Positions 12,308-23,639 of a stretch of DNA of 64,000 nucleotides are shown here, piece by piece. Numbering within the stretch: position 1 is the stretch's first letter; each line of letters starts with the position of its first letter. The translations under genes and the position numbers were made by a program. Below the pieces are notes generated by a model. That model saw nothing but the letters and a program-made list of their open reading frames with translations. It was not told where the DNA came from and ran no database searches. Source of the stretch: Symbiodinium microadriaticum (taxonomy: Eukaryota; Sar; Dinophyceae; Suessiales; Symbiodiniaceae); assembly GCA_001939145.1 (NCBI GenBank), contig LSRX01000464.1, positions 342,767 through 406,766 of the forward strand, read 5' to 3'.

Positions 12308-12309
12308 CG

Positions 12310-12738
12310 AATCCTTCAGGCCATAGTTCGGTTGCCGCCCTGCGGGACAACCATGTATTGCCTCAAGCGACGGGAAGGATTTTTGCATTCACAGCTATGT
12401 GCTGGCTTTTTGCGAAGTCAAGTGCCATGCAGCAGATGTCCACTGCCCGCCCTTGAACTGACTGGCATCGTTGGACGACACAGAACCGACCTTGCGAATT
12501 TCGTTTGCCGCATAAGATGATAAGAGATGACAGGTTCGTGTTCTCAATCCAACTGCAGTCTTGAATCCACCAGAGCTTGAGCCCGGTGCGGCCTTGAGTC
12601 AGGCTCGCAGTGATTGCATGCGGCGTGGTGAGCCTGAACGAGAAGGGCCAGGCTGGAAGAGCTGGAGAGTGGGAGAGCCTCAAGCGAAACCATACCGTGT
12701 TGAAGTCCTAAACGAAAGGCAACAGAGAGAGAGAGAGA
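12310..12738. other. Gene-free spacer downstream of the GT4 gene
   Basis: No coding sequence recognised. The right end (about 12,690-12,740) passes into an AG-rich tract that precedes the first copy of the repeat unit, as it also does before the other copies. Confidence 0.5.
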
Positions 12739-12741
12739 GAG

Positions 12742-12756
12742 GCCATTTTGGCTCAA
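12742..12756 (+). other. Relict dinoflagellate spliced-leader sequence
   Basis: Fifteen contiguous bases, GCCATTTTGGCTCAA, are identical to bases 7-21 of the conserved 22-nt dinoflagellate spliced leader, which is added to mRNAs by trans-splicing. It is not followed by a GT donor, so it is not a functional leader RNA gene. A leader inside genomic DNA usually means that a trans-spliced mRNA was reverse-transcribed and inserted. The homologous position in unit C carries a similar string. Confidence 0.65.
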
Positions 12757-13170
12757 CTGCTGCACCCTTTGCTTGGGGGACTGTTGCCCCCCCCCTGCAT
12801 CGGAGGGGGAGACGCGGGGTTGGCCCAGGGGGTGTTCCCCCTTGGGAGAGCTTCCGTCGTTTGCCCCAGCAGTGCTTGAGTCACATACCCGCCGCATCTA
12901 TCCTCAAGTGACCCCTCCTGTTAGGGCTTCGTGCGCCGCCATTGCTGTACACCAACCTCGTGAAGTTCGCACCCCCTCCTCGGATTCCACACTACTAAGG
13001 GGGACTTCGGTGTGCAACGTTCCCCAACGGCTTGTTCGCCACTACTCCAAGGACTTTGCTGTGTGCCGCCAGGGTGCGATTCCCTTTGTCCTCATCGGGT
13101 CATAAACTTTGTGAAAGTTGTGCAATGGGACACTTTTTCCTCGACGCCGAGAAGCATATCTTCACCCTAC

Positions 13171-13183
13171 GCCTGTCTCTCTC

Positions 13184-13231
<48 letters not shown>

Positions 13232-13273
13232 GTGGGGAGCAACATGTCAGACAAAAGGGGAACAAAAAGGGGN

Positions 13274-13310
<37 letters not shown>

Positions 13311-13346
13311 GTGGGGAGCAACATGTCAGACAAAAGGGGAACAAGC
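13171..13346. repeat. CT microsatellite with duplicated 45-bp segment
   Basis: Two (CT)n tracts are each followed by the same segment beginning TTTGGTGGGGAGCAACATGT and ending AAAAGGGGAACAA (about 13,228-13,267 and 13,305-13,344). A single N at 13,273 lies between them. The pattern is a short tandem duplication, and its length may be wrong in the assembly. Confidence 0.85.
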
Positions 13347-14200
13347 CCTTCTCGCCTTCAAGCCCGTGACGTTGTTCCGAACTCTGCACCCCAAGCACGT
13401 GGACGAAAGACAAGCCAAGGCCTGCTGAGAAGTGCCGTCGAGTACGCTGACCTTTACAAGAAGTGAGCCTGGAAGTGAGTGTGGCACTACACGGGGAAAA
13501 CCTCAGCAAATTTCCCCAGGGCGAGATTTACCCTCAATATGAGAGAAAGTCTTGGCTGCTCTGTTTTATGTACTGGCATGCATGCTTTGCTCCATTTGCT
13601 CAACTGAGTGCAATTCTCCTTTTGCTTTCAACACTGCACGGGGGCAACCCCTATTGTGCAACTTTTTCCATAATTTTAAGACGGGCCGCCGGAGCCAACC
13701 CCTACCTATTTGCCGTGCCCCCCTTTCATAATTCAGTGGCCAGTACATTTCCAGTTTTGCTTTGTGCAATGGCACATGGGATCTACCCACTCATGGCTTC
13801 CCTTCAGGTTTCCGTGTCTTCAGTTGGTTCGGATTGCGGGTCTGAGGACTCGGGGGTTTCTTGTTTGAGACTGCCACTTTAGTGATCTGGTTGTTTTGCT
13901 TTGGGGTGTCCTCCTCCTTAACGTCGCTGCACTTTTCGATCTTTCAGCACATGGCATCACCACGACACGGCATCAGTAGTGTTTACCTATGCTTCGGCCC
14001 TTTACCGGTAGCGCTCTACCCTTTTCCTCGTTGACCTGATGCCCGGTTGCCTTGATGTCGTGAGCCATGACCTCAACTGGCAAAATTTGGTTTCGTTGAG
14101 TGTGCAGACTTCACAAACTGCCCTCCGCAACTGTCGGGGGCGCCGACGGCGCGCGGGTAGGAGGGGCAACTCTCCTACCCATAACCCTGCCGAAAGAAAG

Positions 14201-15650
14201 AGAGAGGGTGCTGCACCTGTGTTCGGGGGTCTGTGACACCCCCTTGCATCGGGGAGGGAGGTGAGAGGTTGACTTGGGGTGTACCCCCAGGGGAGCCTTC
14301 TCACTTGCCTCCAGCGGTGCTTGAGTCATTCGCCTGCTGCATCTATCATCAAGTGGCCCTTCTTCGTAGTGCCCCGAGCGCAGCTATTGAGCTGTACGGC
14401 AAGTTTGCAGTACTACGCGACTTCTTCCTAGGGGCCGTCCTCCACGAGTTCGGTGACTTCACTCCCGGACGGTGACCGCAGCTGGGGCCTGGACCGCGTG
14501 CACTTCGACACCTTGTTTGTGATCCTCCAGGGTGCGATCCCCTTGCTGCTCATCGGGTCGTAAACTTTGAGCAGGGTGTGCCACGTGATTTCCCCTCGAC
14601 ACCGAGAACAAACTCTTCACCTACGCGGGGAAGGGGGTGTGAACCCCCCCTGACAAGTCTGGAGCTGAGACTTTTTCCTTCAGTGCTTCGCTGCAAGAAA
14701 AAGGGGGCGCACCGGAAGCAGCATCGTTCAGAGGGAGTCTGGACCAAAGACCAACACCGGCGACCATGGCGGCGGGCATGATATCGGGGGACTACCTCAA
14801 CTGAGCAGCCAAGTGAGTGAGGCCTCTCCTTTTGAGCCGGGGGAAACCCCATCGCACTTTGGACGCTGCGAGGAAACACTTTTGCCTTTCAGGACTGGAG
14901 TACTGGCAGGCATGCATGTTTTTCTCAGAACCGTAGTGCAATGAAAATTCTGCCTATGACGCTGTATTTGTTAGTCGGCGGAAACCCCAGATTGCCTTTG
15001 TGGCTGTACCATATAGACGGGCCGCCGGAGCCATGCAAACACCTAACTTCCAACGCCTCCGCTCTGAGGCACCTTTTCCACAAACACGAACAGTGCCGTG
15101 CTTTAACTTTAATTCAACCAGTACTCACCATAGATTTCCCGGCCGTCACAACAGCACAGCCGGATGGGAAGCCGTGGCCATACTGTGATGACTACGACTC
15201 TTGTGCTTGTTTGGCGTCTTGTTTCTACTTTTATTTCTTACTGTTCGGAATGTATTTCGATACTCTTACTATGTTGCCCCCGGCTCTTGGAAAGGTCACC
15301 ATATCCGAAGGCATCCTAGGTACAGCATCGCCAGCCTTGACGTCATTGTTTTACTTACTTCGGAGCTGGTTTCCCCTGGTTGTGGATGACTCTCTTCACA
15401 AGTGGCGATACTGGCCTTTATGGCGCGTACCTGCTTCACTCTCCTCCTCCGCAACAGTCGGGGGCGCCGCAGTGCGCGCGGGTAGGGGAACTTCCCCTGC
15501 CCACAACCCTGCCGAAAGAAAGAAAGAGGGTGGTGGGGCGGGCCAAAGGCCTGAGGGTCGGCAACGCTGACCCCTACGCCCTGCAGAAAGAAAAAAGAAT
15601 ATGGGGGGCCTCAATGGCCGGGGCCTAGCAAAGCAAAGCAAAGAGAGAGA
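14201..15650 (+). repeat. Repeat unit B of the divergent tandem array (about 1.45 kb)
   Basis: Unit B is colinear with unit A: GTGCTGCACC and GCATCGGGG start (14,203-14,250), GTGCTTGAGTCAT (14,319), GGGTGCGAT and CTCATCGGGTCGTAAACTTT (14,530-14,570), ACTGGCAGGCATGCATG (14,902), GACGGGCCGCCGGAGCCA (15,016) and AACAGTCGGGGGCGCC (15,450). The spliced-leader relic present in A and C is missing here. Several frames of 60-200 codons exist (for example 14,941-15,570) but are not conserved in unit A, so I do not call them genes. Confidence 0.75.
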
Positions 15651-15654
15651 AATT

Positions 15655-15670
15655 GTCATCTTGGCTCAAG
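15655..15670 (+). other. Second spliced-leader-like relic
   Basis: GTCATCTTGGCTCAAG matches the last 16 bases of the dinoflagellate spliced leader at 14 of 16 positions. It lies at the same place in unit C as the 15-base exact match in unit A, just after an AG-rich tract and before a CTGCA-type segment. Its position, more than its identity, supports common origin. Confidence 0.5.
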
Positions 15671-17989
15671 TACTGCAACCGTTGCTTTGGGGGCTTATGA
15701 CGCCCCTGGCATCGGGGGTGGAGGTGTGGGGTTGACCCTGGGCTTTTGTAGGGGGAGCCTTCACACTTCTGCCCAGCGGTGCTTGAGTCTTATATTCCGC
15801 TGCCCATTTCTCGAAGAGGCCCCAGGGTTTCGCGCTTCCTCCTGAACCTGACAGCAACCCCCTCCGGGGGAGGCCTGCCAGTAGGGGGACGGAGCATACT
15901 CCCTCTTGACGGATCTGCTGAAAAACCTGCTCTACCACCACGAGGTTATCCACTTCATCAATGGCGAGCTCCCAACACATCCCCGACGATAGGGGGAACA
16001 ACAGTCCAGCCTGCAAAAAAGAGCAAGGTGTGTGTCGACTTTGCAGAGAGGCCGGGGGGATCTGCACATCCGGCTATCGCAAAAGTCACGACCGCAGTGA
16101 CCCCCAGTGCAGGCTTTATGGTGAGACAGGTGGGGGAAGAGGCGCACTCCACGCTAAGCAGAAGAAGAACAACTACAACCACCACGCACAGAAGGGACCC
16201 TTCTTTCCGGGGGGAGACGGCTCAGCAAGCGAGTCAAGGCCAAAGGGAAAACCACCCGCCGGTGGGACGCACCTACGATGCGAGCTAAACTCAGAGAGCT
16301 CCTCCAAGTGAAGGCCGTATGGGGGACGAGACCTCTTCGATGGTCCCCCTTATAAGGGAAGGCACTATGATGAAGCCTTGGAAAGATACCACGCGGACGC
16401 AGAGGAGGAACAGCTTCAAAGGGAACATGGAGACAGAGTACGGAACAAACAGCTGTATGCGAAAGCGGTCATGGTTCTCTTCTCCGCTTTCTTCGTACCT
16501 CCGGGGGACAACCCTCCAAGTTTCTGGACAAGATCGCAAAGGATACGAAATTGATCGAAAAGGTCCATGATGCCTGCTGGAAGAAATGGGGGAACAACCC
16601 CCTTTGTGGTGGGGGGTCGGCGGAATACTCCGAAGAGATCCTTGACCTCTCGACCCCAGAGTGGGTTAACACCGAAGACGGAGAACGTGTACCTACAACC
16701 CTTCCAGCTCCACCCTCTTCCATGGGGGAAGATGAAAGAGAAGCTGAAGACAGCACACAATTCTGGGGGACAAATCCCAGTCACCCCCGAATGGCCTTGG
16801 CGAGATGAACGACCTCCACTTCCACGTCGGCGAGGGCTACCACAACTTGTCACCAACGAGAGGGGGGAACCACTCGACTCCCACCCACAGGTCTATAGTC
16901 TATAGCGGCAGAGTGAAAGAAGCATGGAAGCTGCAGAGCAAGTTGGCCTTCCGTGCAAAACGCCGCCAACTTCGACAACAAGGAAAATGGGGGGAGACAA
17001 GGAAGCACGACCAGCAGAAGATGGCGATGTCCTCCAGACGTTGAGAACTGAGTGCGGAAAAACCTAGTGCACTGCAAGAGTTGCGGGGGGGGATTGCGTG
17101 TCCTTCTGTTCGGGGTGGTCTTGTTTTAGGGTTTCTGGGCTTTGACCGAAGAGCTTCCCCACTGCAACTCCCAACTTGTTCTGCACAACCTTTCTCTCTA
17201 GGATCTAGGGGGAAACTGTATTATAGCCTGCCCCGGCAGATGACATCGCCAAACCGCCTGCCATTCTGGGTTTGTTGCCGACTTGCAACACCTGGGCCCG
17301 ACAACTTTTTTGAAGCATTTTCCCGAACCGCCAGCCATCCTCGTTGGTAATTAGATGCGCATATATATTCCCCGCACCGCCTGCCGTCCGAGTTCACAAT
17401 TAGCCTGCAAACCAATTCAGGGGGAAGTCCAAACACTAATACTTTTCGGCCAGGCCTTCCGTTGCCTCCTAAGGGGGTAGCCTTAAGGCCTTGTTCATTA
17501 TTTGGTTGTTGGTACTGTTTGTGATGCCGTTTCTGACACCCACTCTTGAATCCACGTCCCTCGATCAATCGGACTTGCAAAGATCGGGAGACTTGATTTG
17601 TAAAGATTCGAGAAGGAAGGCAACCGTGGGCCATAATTCTCAAACCTAGGGGGATATAATTTTCTCCTCGAACATGCATGTTTCTGTGAGAGTGTAGGAA
17701 TTGCCCATCCTCGCTATCGCATGTTTTATGGCTTTAGTCTTCGGCAATTCTACGCTCGTTCCTCACTCCCTTCGTCCCGTTCAAAACGTTCGGGTGGGGG
17801 ATCAGGCTTCCTTTCGGGTATGTTCGGGTTAATAGCAGGGTTAGGCAGGAGAGGTCGGTTTGCTGTAAGCATACAAAGTTGTGTGCCATCTCGGGGCACC
17901 CGCCCTCCATCTTGGTTTTAATGATTGCTCCGAACTTGCCCCCACGGTGGCACACAAAACCATGGCCCATCTCACAAACCCAACGAATG

Positions 17990-18235
17990 TACATCTCCAT
18001 CTGACAACATGTTGGGTGGGGAAGCGCCTTCATCGCGGAGCGCCGGGCCTGCCATCGTTCCAACCCCAGAGCAAGGCAAAGCAAAGAGCGAGCGAGACGG
18101 AAGCACACAACGCCTGCCTTCAGTCTACCCGACAGTTGGTCCACAGTACAGTGACCCTCCATCTGTGATGGATGGGGAAGCGCCTGGAGCGCGGGGTAGC
18201 AGGTTTGCTGCTACCTCAAACCCCTAGCAAAACAA
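17990..18235 (+). repeat. Local duplication around GGGGAAGCGCC
   Basis: A segment with ATCTCCATCTG, then TGGGTGGGGAAGCGCC, then GCGG (17,992-18,040) recurs as CCTCCATCTG, GATGGGGAAGCGCC, GCGGG (18,159-18,200). Both are followed by an AGCAAA(A/G)CAAAG-type string. This is a diverged direct duplication with a period of roughly 165 bp. Confidence 0.5.
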
Positions 18236-19845
18236 AGTGATGGAGGCTACGGATCGCTACGGTGCGAGTCAGGAGGATTGCTCCTGGCTGACCCCAAGCA
18301 AAGCGAATCGAGAGCCAAAGCCAGAACCGGAGCGAGCGGCGACCCTTACGGCCTACGCAGCAGAAAGAAGAGAAAAAGAGAGGGGCACTAAGTGCCCAGG
18401 CCTAGGTGACCGGGGTTCGGTTTTGTTCTCCAGTACTGGAGGTGCCTTCTGATTGAATGCTTATAATGCGCATTGTCTTTATCTCTATCTGCCAAATTCA
18501 CATTTGGCATCGTCTGCTCCAGGGCTCGAGGATGCTCGAGGTAAGTGCCGACACTTCAGCCCCTCTGACAGAGTTCCAGGGCAAGGTGCTTCGAACACGG
18601 CTGCACAGCCGCATGTGGCTGCATGTGTGCGCTCGCCGGCCATCTAAGCCAGTAAGAAGAAGGAGATGGACAGAGTCAGTCTCCCATTCTCAGTTGGAGG
18701 GAAGGCAAGTCCCATTACCCTGCTGATCTCGGTGGATCGGAATTATCGGAAGAGTTGGCGTTTTCCACACTGGAACCAGCAGTCCGCCGAGGTCCCCTAA
18801 AATCGAGAACAGCGGCCCCCTATACTGTCGTGGGTGGGAGCGTTAAGAGACCTTTAAAAAAAGTGGCGGCAAGCAGACCCTGCCGCAGCCCAAGGGCAGC
18901 TCAATGAGAGAACAAGCAGGCCTCACGGATTCCAGTGCATTCGACATTACACGACAAAGCTTTTCCGACAGAGTGCTTGCACTGCATAAGTGACGGTATG
19001 TGCAATTCTTACAGTCATGCGCATGTCCACAGGATGTAGGAGAGGAAACTGACTCATGGCATCCAACTTGGGCCATGGTGTTCACATCGACGCCGGTGAG
19101 ATTGTGCAGTCCACCGAGTGGCGACGGGCAACTAGGCACATGGCTTTCGTCTCTGTTGTCACTGTTAACGCTCTGCCAGAGACAAACACACGGGATGAAG
19201 CATGCGTTGCAGCTTGTTTTTTGCCTGGAGAGAATTTGACTCAGCTCCTTCTGCAGGCGGTCTGCGTTTCATTGTTGATGCTCGACGATCGATGGTGCTC
19301 CATGACCAGGCTGGGTCATATGAAAACTTGCAGATGCGTGTCCTCCTCCGAGAATAAGTGGCAGCCCGAACACGGTGCCACGGCGGCTGCTCGAGAGCTC
19401 ACTGTAGAACCTGACGTTTGAAGTTGGAGCAACAGCAAGTTTCTAAAAGCGTGACAGATTTAGATGCTGCTTCCAGCCTCTACGGCTGGTGCTCTCCGAC
19501 TCTGGGTTTGCAGATGTTTGCATCTTCGTTTCCGGCTGCATAGAGAAGCCTTGTCAGGCAGCCGGCGAGGTTGCGTTCACTGTCGATGCCTGGCCTTGCC
19601 CCGCCATTGCACCAGGAAACGCTCACAATTCTGCGCTTGATTTCTGCAGTCAAGGTGGCCATCATCTATTACTCCGTTGCTGGGGGGCCGTTTGGAACTG
19701 AAGATGTAATTTCAGCTGCAGGCTGGGCAAGCAGTGGCAAAGCATTACTCAAGACTTGGGTTTGAGAGCAGCCATATGCCACCAAGTTCAGAGCAAGCTC
19801 CGTGGTTCAGACTGCAAGCTGGACCTGCCCCGCCCCCCAACCCCC

Positions 19846-19866
19846 NNNNNNNNNNNNNNNNNNNNN
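19846..19866. other. Assembly gap (21 N)
   Basis: Run of N bases flanked by C-rich DNA on the left. Frames running through it are artefacts. Confidence 1.
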
Positions 19867-20168
19867 ACCAACACCGTCTCCTGCGAAACCATGCAGAAGT
19901 CGCCAGCCACCCACGCCCCGCACCATGCCTGGGACGGTGAATCCCAATTCAAAAAGATCCCTGGGCCCGACCCAAAACTTCCAATCCGCTCAAAAGATTT
20001 CCACCTGCACGCTTTGGACCCCAAGCCGCGTACGGTTTCGATGCCGGCTCCGAGGTGGCTACAGTACTAGTAGCCGGCATCGCTCCACGACCTGCAACGG
20101 AAGTCCATCGTGAGGGCGCAGGGCTCTATAGCAAACCCGGATGTGAATAGCGGCGAACTGTTGAGCAC

Positions 20169-20225
20169 AGTCATCGTCATCATCATCATCGTCATCATCA
20201 TCATCATCATCATCATCATGAATCA
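20169..20225. repeat. ATC trinucleotide microsatellite
   Basis: Tract of TCATCG/ATCATC repeats, about 57 bp. It creates poly-Asp and poly-Ile frames on the two strands, which are not genes. Confidence 0.95.
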
Positions 20226-22194
20226 TCCATGTTCCTTTTTTCTGATTTTGCGACCAGACACTGCAGGGAAGCACTTCGGCACCTTGCTGCTGGTACGTGC
20301 TTGGTGCTCTTCGAGTGCTTTCGGGGTGTAGGGCTCTCGGTAGAATGCGGAGGGTCAAGCAAAGTCGATGTATATAGCAGGAACAAACGCATGAAAATGA
20401 CAATGCCGGAGCCTTCAGGGGCCTTCAGCGAAAGCAAGAATCGGTTGGATTGGTTGCAGGCACAAGTTAGAATCCGAAAGCCATACACCTGCTGTCGGAT
20501 CGACCGAGATAGTCCGGCATGGACATATGTGAGTTCAACTCATCCGGCCAGAAGGAGAAACCCAGACGATGTAACATCCGGTGGCGCCAAGTGTCGAGGC
20601 CGAAGTCCCTTAACTGCGGCGACATTGCGCTGACGAAACTTTCGCGCGCTGTGTGATCCGGACCCTCGCCAGCCAGAGCTTGTTTCGGAAGTCCCCCTTG
20701 AAGTGCATGACTTCCATCCCGAAGCGCCGGTCGGGCTGACAGCTACCAATGTCGCTCAGGACGTTTGGTCCTTGGCACGGAAGGTGCCGGACTCGATCCG
20801 GAAGCTGTCGACGTGTTTGCCCATGCCGCACACGTGCTCGCTGCAGCATGCTGCAGCCCAAGCCCCCGCCAACGTCACTGCTGCACTTGCTCTTTCCCGC
20901 TTCACATCACTGCGCAAGCCTGGCTATGTACGAGAATAGGCATGTGTCGCGTTGCCTGGCACTCCTGTGTGCCGACATGTTTCATGCAGCAACCCGTCCT
21001 TCAGACATGTGACGACATGTGCCAGCACCTACATGCTCTGTTCCTGCATTCTGCCCTGATGTTGTCGACCTCAACGCTGACGCCAAGATCGTTTCGGCCG
21101 CAGTTGCGTGTAAGATGCCGCATTCTTGTGCGAAATGCGCAAAGTCGCCACAGCACTTGCGATGTAGACCCTACTTAGCCCTACTTGTACCGGCACACAG
21201 CGAATGATCACTTGGGGCAACGCCTGCGAGCAGGGCGACGCGCTGCATAGCCCGTTTTTTTTCAGACGCTTGCCAACACTGTACTGTGGCTGACGAGAGC
21301 GTGCACCCGTGTGAATGCCTGACCGCTGTCCTCCATGATGTGTGTATCGTAACACCTTTGCTCGACGTCGCTGGCTCGACCATCCGAAAGCGTGCTGGTG
21401 TCGGCATCCACCTGGGCAAGACCTGCATCTGCAGCCATGCCGCTGGTCCAACCCCCTCTCGCTCGGCGAAGGACAGCCCTGGAGCCGAGCGGGGGCTTGT
21501 CGCTCTGCACACGCCCTTCAGCCTCCCGAGATGCTGGGCGAGCCTGACAACCAACCGCTGCCGCCCCTCGCCTTACACTGTTGGCTGGAGGCGCTCGCGA
21601 CAGTTCAACGAATGTCCTTTTAATTTTTGACGTTTGCCCGTTGCCCTTTCGAGTCAGGACTAACATGCGGTCAGGTGTGGTGGGGTCTAGCGACGGCAGG
21701 AGGTCGTTGTGACATGAATGCATTTGGAAATATTTGGAGCATATCGTGGGTGCGATGACCGGTAGGCAACCTCAACAACCGAACATGAGCGAAGATCGCC
21801 AGGCATTTTCCGTCCAATATACCAAATACTTACGTGCTCTTATGCGTATCAGCATGAAGGGACGAGGAACCATCTCGCCATTTGAAGCAAAGCGAGTCTG
21901 CAAATGAAACTCTATTCTTGTCTTAGTATTTCCCTTGTACTGCGGTGCCGATGGACCGCACATCCCTGCACCCAACTCTCATGTAAAACGGCGGGGGCCT
22001 GCTCTTCAGGGGGGTCTAGCTTCAACCCGGGAATACTGGTTAAACGGGGGGGTCGGGATTCAGGGCTGGAAACCCCGCCTTCTGTCGGAATCAACACCCT
22101 GAAAGCCACCCAATGGATCGTCTTTGAAAACCTTAAGCCTTGATCGTGTAGGTTTGACGAAAGCGTGCCATGATTTGTGCCATGTGCGCGTCCG

Positions 22195-22440
22195 CACTGC
22201 ACAGAACGGAGGCATAAATGCATCATAATTGCAGTGACCCCCCCCCACCTCCGTGTTACATTACGCTCTCCACTGCATTGGAGATCGGAGTATATCGGAG
22301 TCCTGGTAGAAAGCTTAAGAATGCTGAAATCAGGTACTAGTAGGAAGACTGGTGATTTGCGAGGAATTCGCGAAGGCGGCATCAATGCTTGTCGTAACCC
22401 CCCTCGTTTTACATTACCCCGCACCGCGCCCCCAATTCGG
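22195..22440 (+). repeat. Diverged tandem duplication with poly-C
   Basis: A pattern of GAGGCATAAATGCATC, a C8-9 run and TGTTACATTACG (22,208-22,265) recurs as GGCGGCATCAATGC, CCCCCC and TTTTACATTACC (22,376-22,420), a period of about 165 bp. Confidence 0.5.
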
Positions 22441-22601
22441 CCCAGCTCCAACGGTGACAAAGGGCACAGATCCTTCGTTAAGCTATTGAAGGAGATTAAC
22501 CGAGATGCGTCGAAGCTGCTTCCAGTTGCTAGGGCATGCTTAGATCCATGTCTCGTCACAGATTGCAAAGTTAGGCTCTGAGCGGGGAAATGCGTGTGCC
22601 G

Positions 22602-23345
22602 TCAGAGCTGTCCTCCTCCGCATTCGCATGCGAACATGTCGTGCTCGTTCCAGCGACCGCCCACTTCCGAGCCCAACAAGAAGCTTCTGCGGGGAACTCT
22701 GACTATCATGCTTTCGGTGCTCGGCAGCCGGCAGCGCGGCTCCGCCGACATCCGATCCGTTGCCCATGGCTGCGTAGGTCTCATTTGCGTGAAAGGGGGA
22801 CACGGGCGGCACAAAGCGCTGCCTGTGCGTCCTGCCATACACGACGAGATCTTCTGCTCCAGCGCCTGGGGCAGTGGTGTGGGCCAGGCATTGCTGAACG
22901 ACATGGCCTTCCGCCCATTTCTACTGTAGCATTTTCTAGCGATGCAGAGCCAGGCACGTTTTACGAGCCTCGCCCGCCACTCGAGCAAGCCGGTGCGCAA
23001 GCAGAAGATGAGGAGAGGCTGCGCTGGATATTCCAGTTGGCAAGTTAGGGGAGGCTGGCGGAAGAGGGTGGTGCGAGCGGGGTGGTTACACCACCGCCCC
23101 TCTTCCTTTCCTTTGTTCAGTTTCGCTCTTTCCAGCCTCCACCACTGCTCCTGCCAGCGTCCTTTTTGTTGAGTTCTTTCAAAGGCTCCAGCGCAGCCCC
23201 GCCCAACCAGGACCGGCAGACGACTGTGCTCTGCCGGGCCATGGAGGCCCACTGCTTGCTGGACCGCCAGTTGGCACCACCAGTGCCGTGTCCTGGCCAT
23301 CCGCGCTGCGCTACGCAACGCCGACCGGGGGTGCGGTAAGATCGG
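22602..23345 (-). pseudogene. LINE-A C-terminal fragments
   Basis: On the - strand a 252-codon frame contains two blocks typical of the C-terminus of the dinoflagellate RT family called LINE-A here. One is ALRSAARMARTRHWWCQL followed by AVQQA (about 23,321-23,250). The other is FLLGSEVGGRWNEHDMF (about 22,680-22,630). In this family the VGGRW block normally precedes the RWW block; here the order is reversed, so these are two pieces or a rearranged copy. The sequence between them is not recognised. Confidence 0.6.
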
Positions 23346-23639
23346 AGACGGGGAGAGCACTAATGCTGCGTAAAATTCTCAAAAAAGAGTAGTGCCCTCC
23401 GAAATCAACAACACCCTTGTGCACCTGGTTAGGGCATGGCAGTTTGTCTGGCCGCGTTGAAGTGTTCGCAGACAGTGCCGCACGTGGCTCGCCTACCCAG
23501 CACTTGCTGCGAGTCGGCCGTCCACGCACTCGTCACCTGCGTAGGCGGGAGTGCGCCTCACTACTTCCCCTGCCGAGTCTGGCTGTGCTTGGGTGCAGGG
23601 TCCATGGAGAAGGGAGAGGGGGGGGGTGTGAACTCCAAG

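Larger units (their letters stand above)
12739..14200 (+). repeat. Repeat unit A of a divergent tandem array (about 1.46 kb)
   Basis: Unit A begins with a spliced-leader-like string after an AG tract. Landmarks shared with unit B in the same order: a GCATCGG..GGGAG start segment (12,797), the GTGCTTGAGTCA segment (12,873), GGGTGCGAT and CTCATCGGGTC (13,073-13,100), the ACTGGCATGCATG segment (13,572) and GGGCCGCCGGAGCCA (13,683), then AACTGTCGGGGGCGCC and CCTGCCGAAAGAAAGAGAG at the end (14,130-14,205). Similarity is patchy but clearly colinear. No protein or RNA is recognised in it. It contains an inserted CT microsatellite. Confidence 0.75.
15651..18390 (+). repeat. Repeat unit C, partial or interrupted copy
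   Basis: The first about 175 bases (15,655-15,830) match the starts of units A and B, including the leader-like string and the GCATCGGGGG and GTGCTTGAGTC landmarks. After 15,830 the match is lost. A segment at about 18,330-18,390 (CCTTACGGCCTACGCAGCAG followed by an AAGAAGAGAAAAAGAGAG tract) resembles the end of unit B at 15,565-15,600, so the copy may have been split by an insertion of about 2.5 kb. The inserted part holds many G5-6A runs (see findings) and short frames with protein-like pieces, for example ALERYHADAEEEQLQREHGD near 16,375-16,435 and KIAKDTKLIEKVHDACWKKW near 16,530-16,585, in different frames. No family recognised. Confidence 0.45.
18391..22580. other. Stretch without a recognisable gene
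   Basis: No conserved protein motif was seen on either strand. The stretch includes a 21-N gap (19,846-19,866), an ATC microsatellite, and a short diverged duplication near 22,200-22,430. Frames of up to 218 residues (21,912-22,568 -) run through the duplication and are not supported. Confidence 0.45.

Noticed and set aside
13012..13509. Ser-Leu and Arg-Glu repeat proteins
   Set aside because: Translation of the (CT)n tract in the different frames, interrupted by an N.
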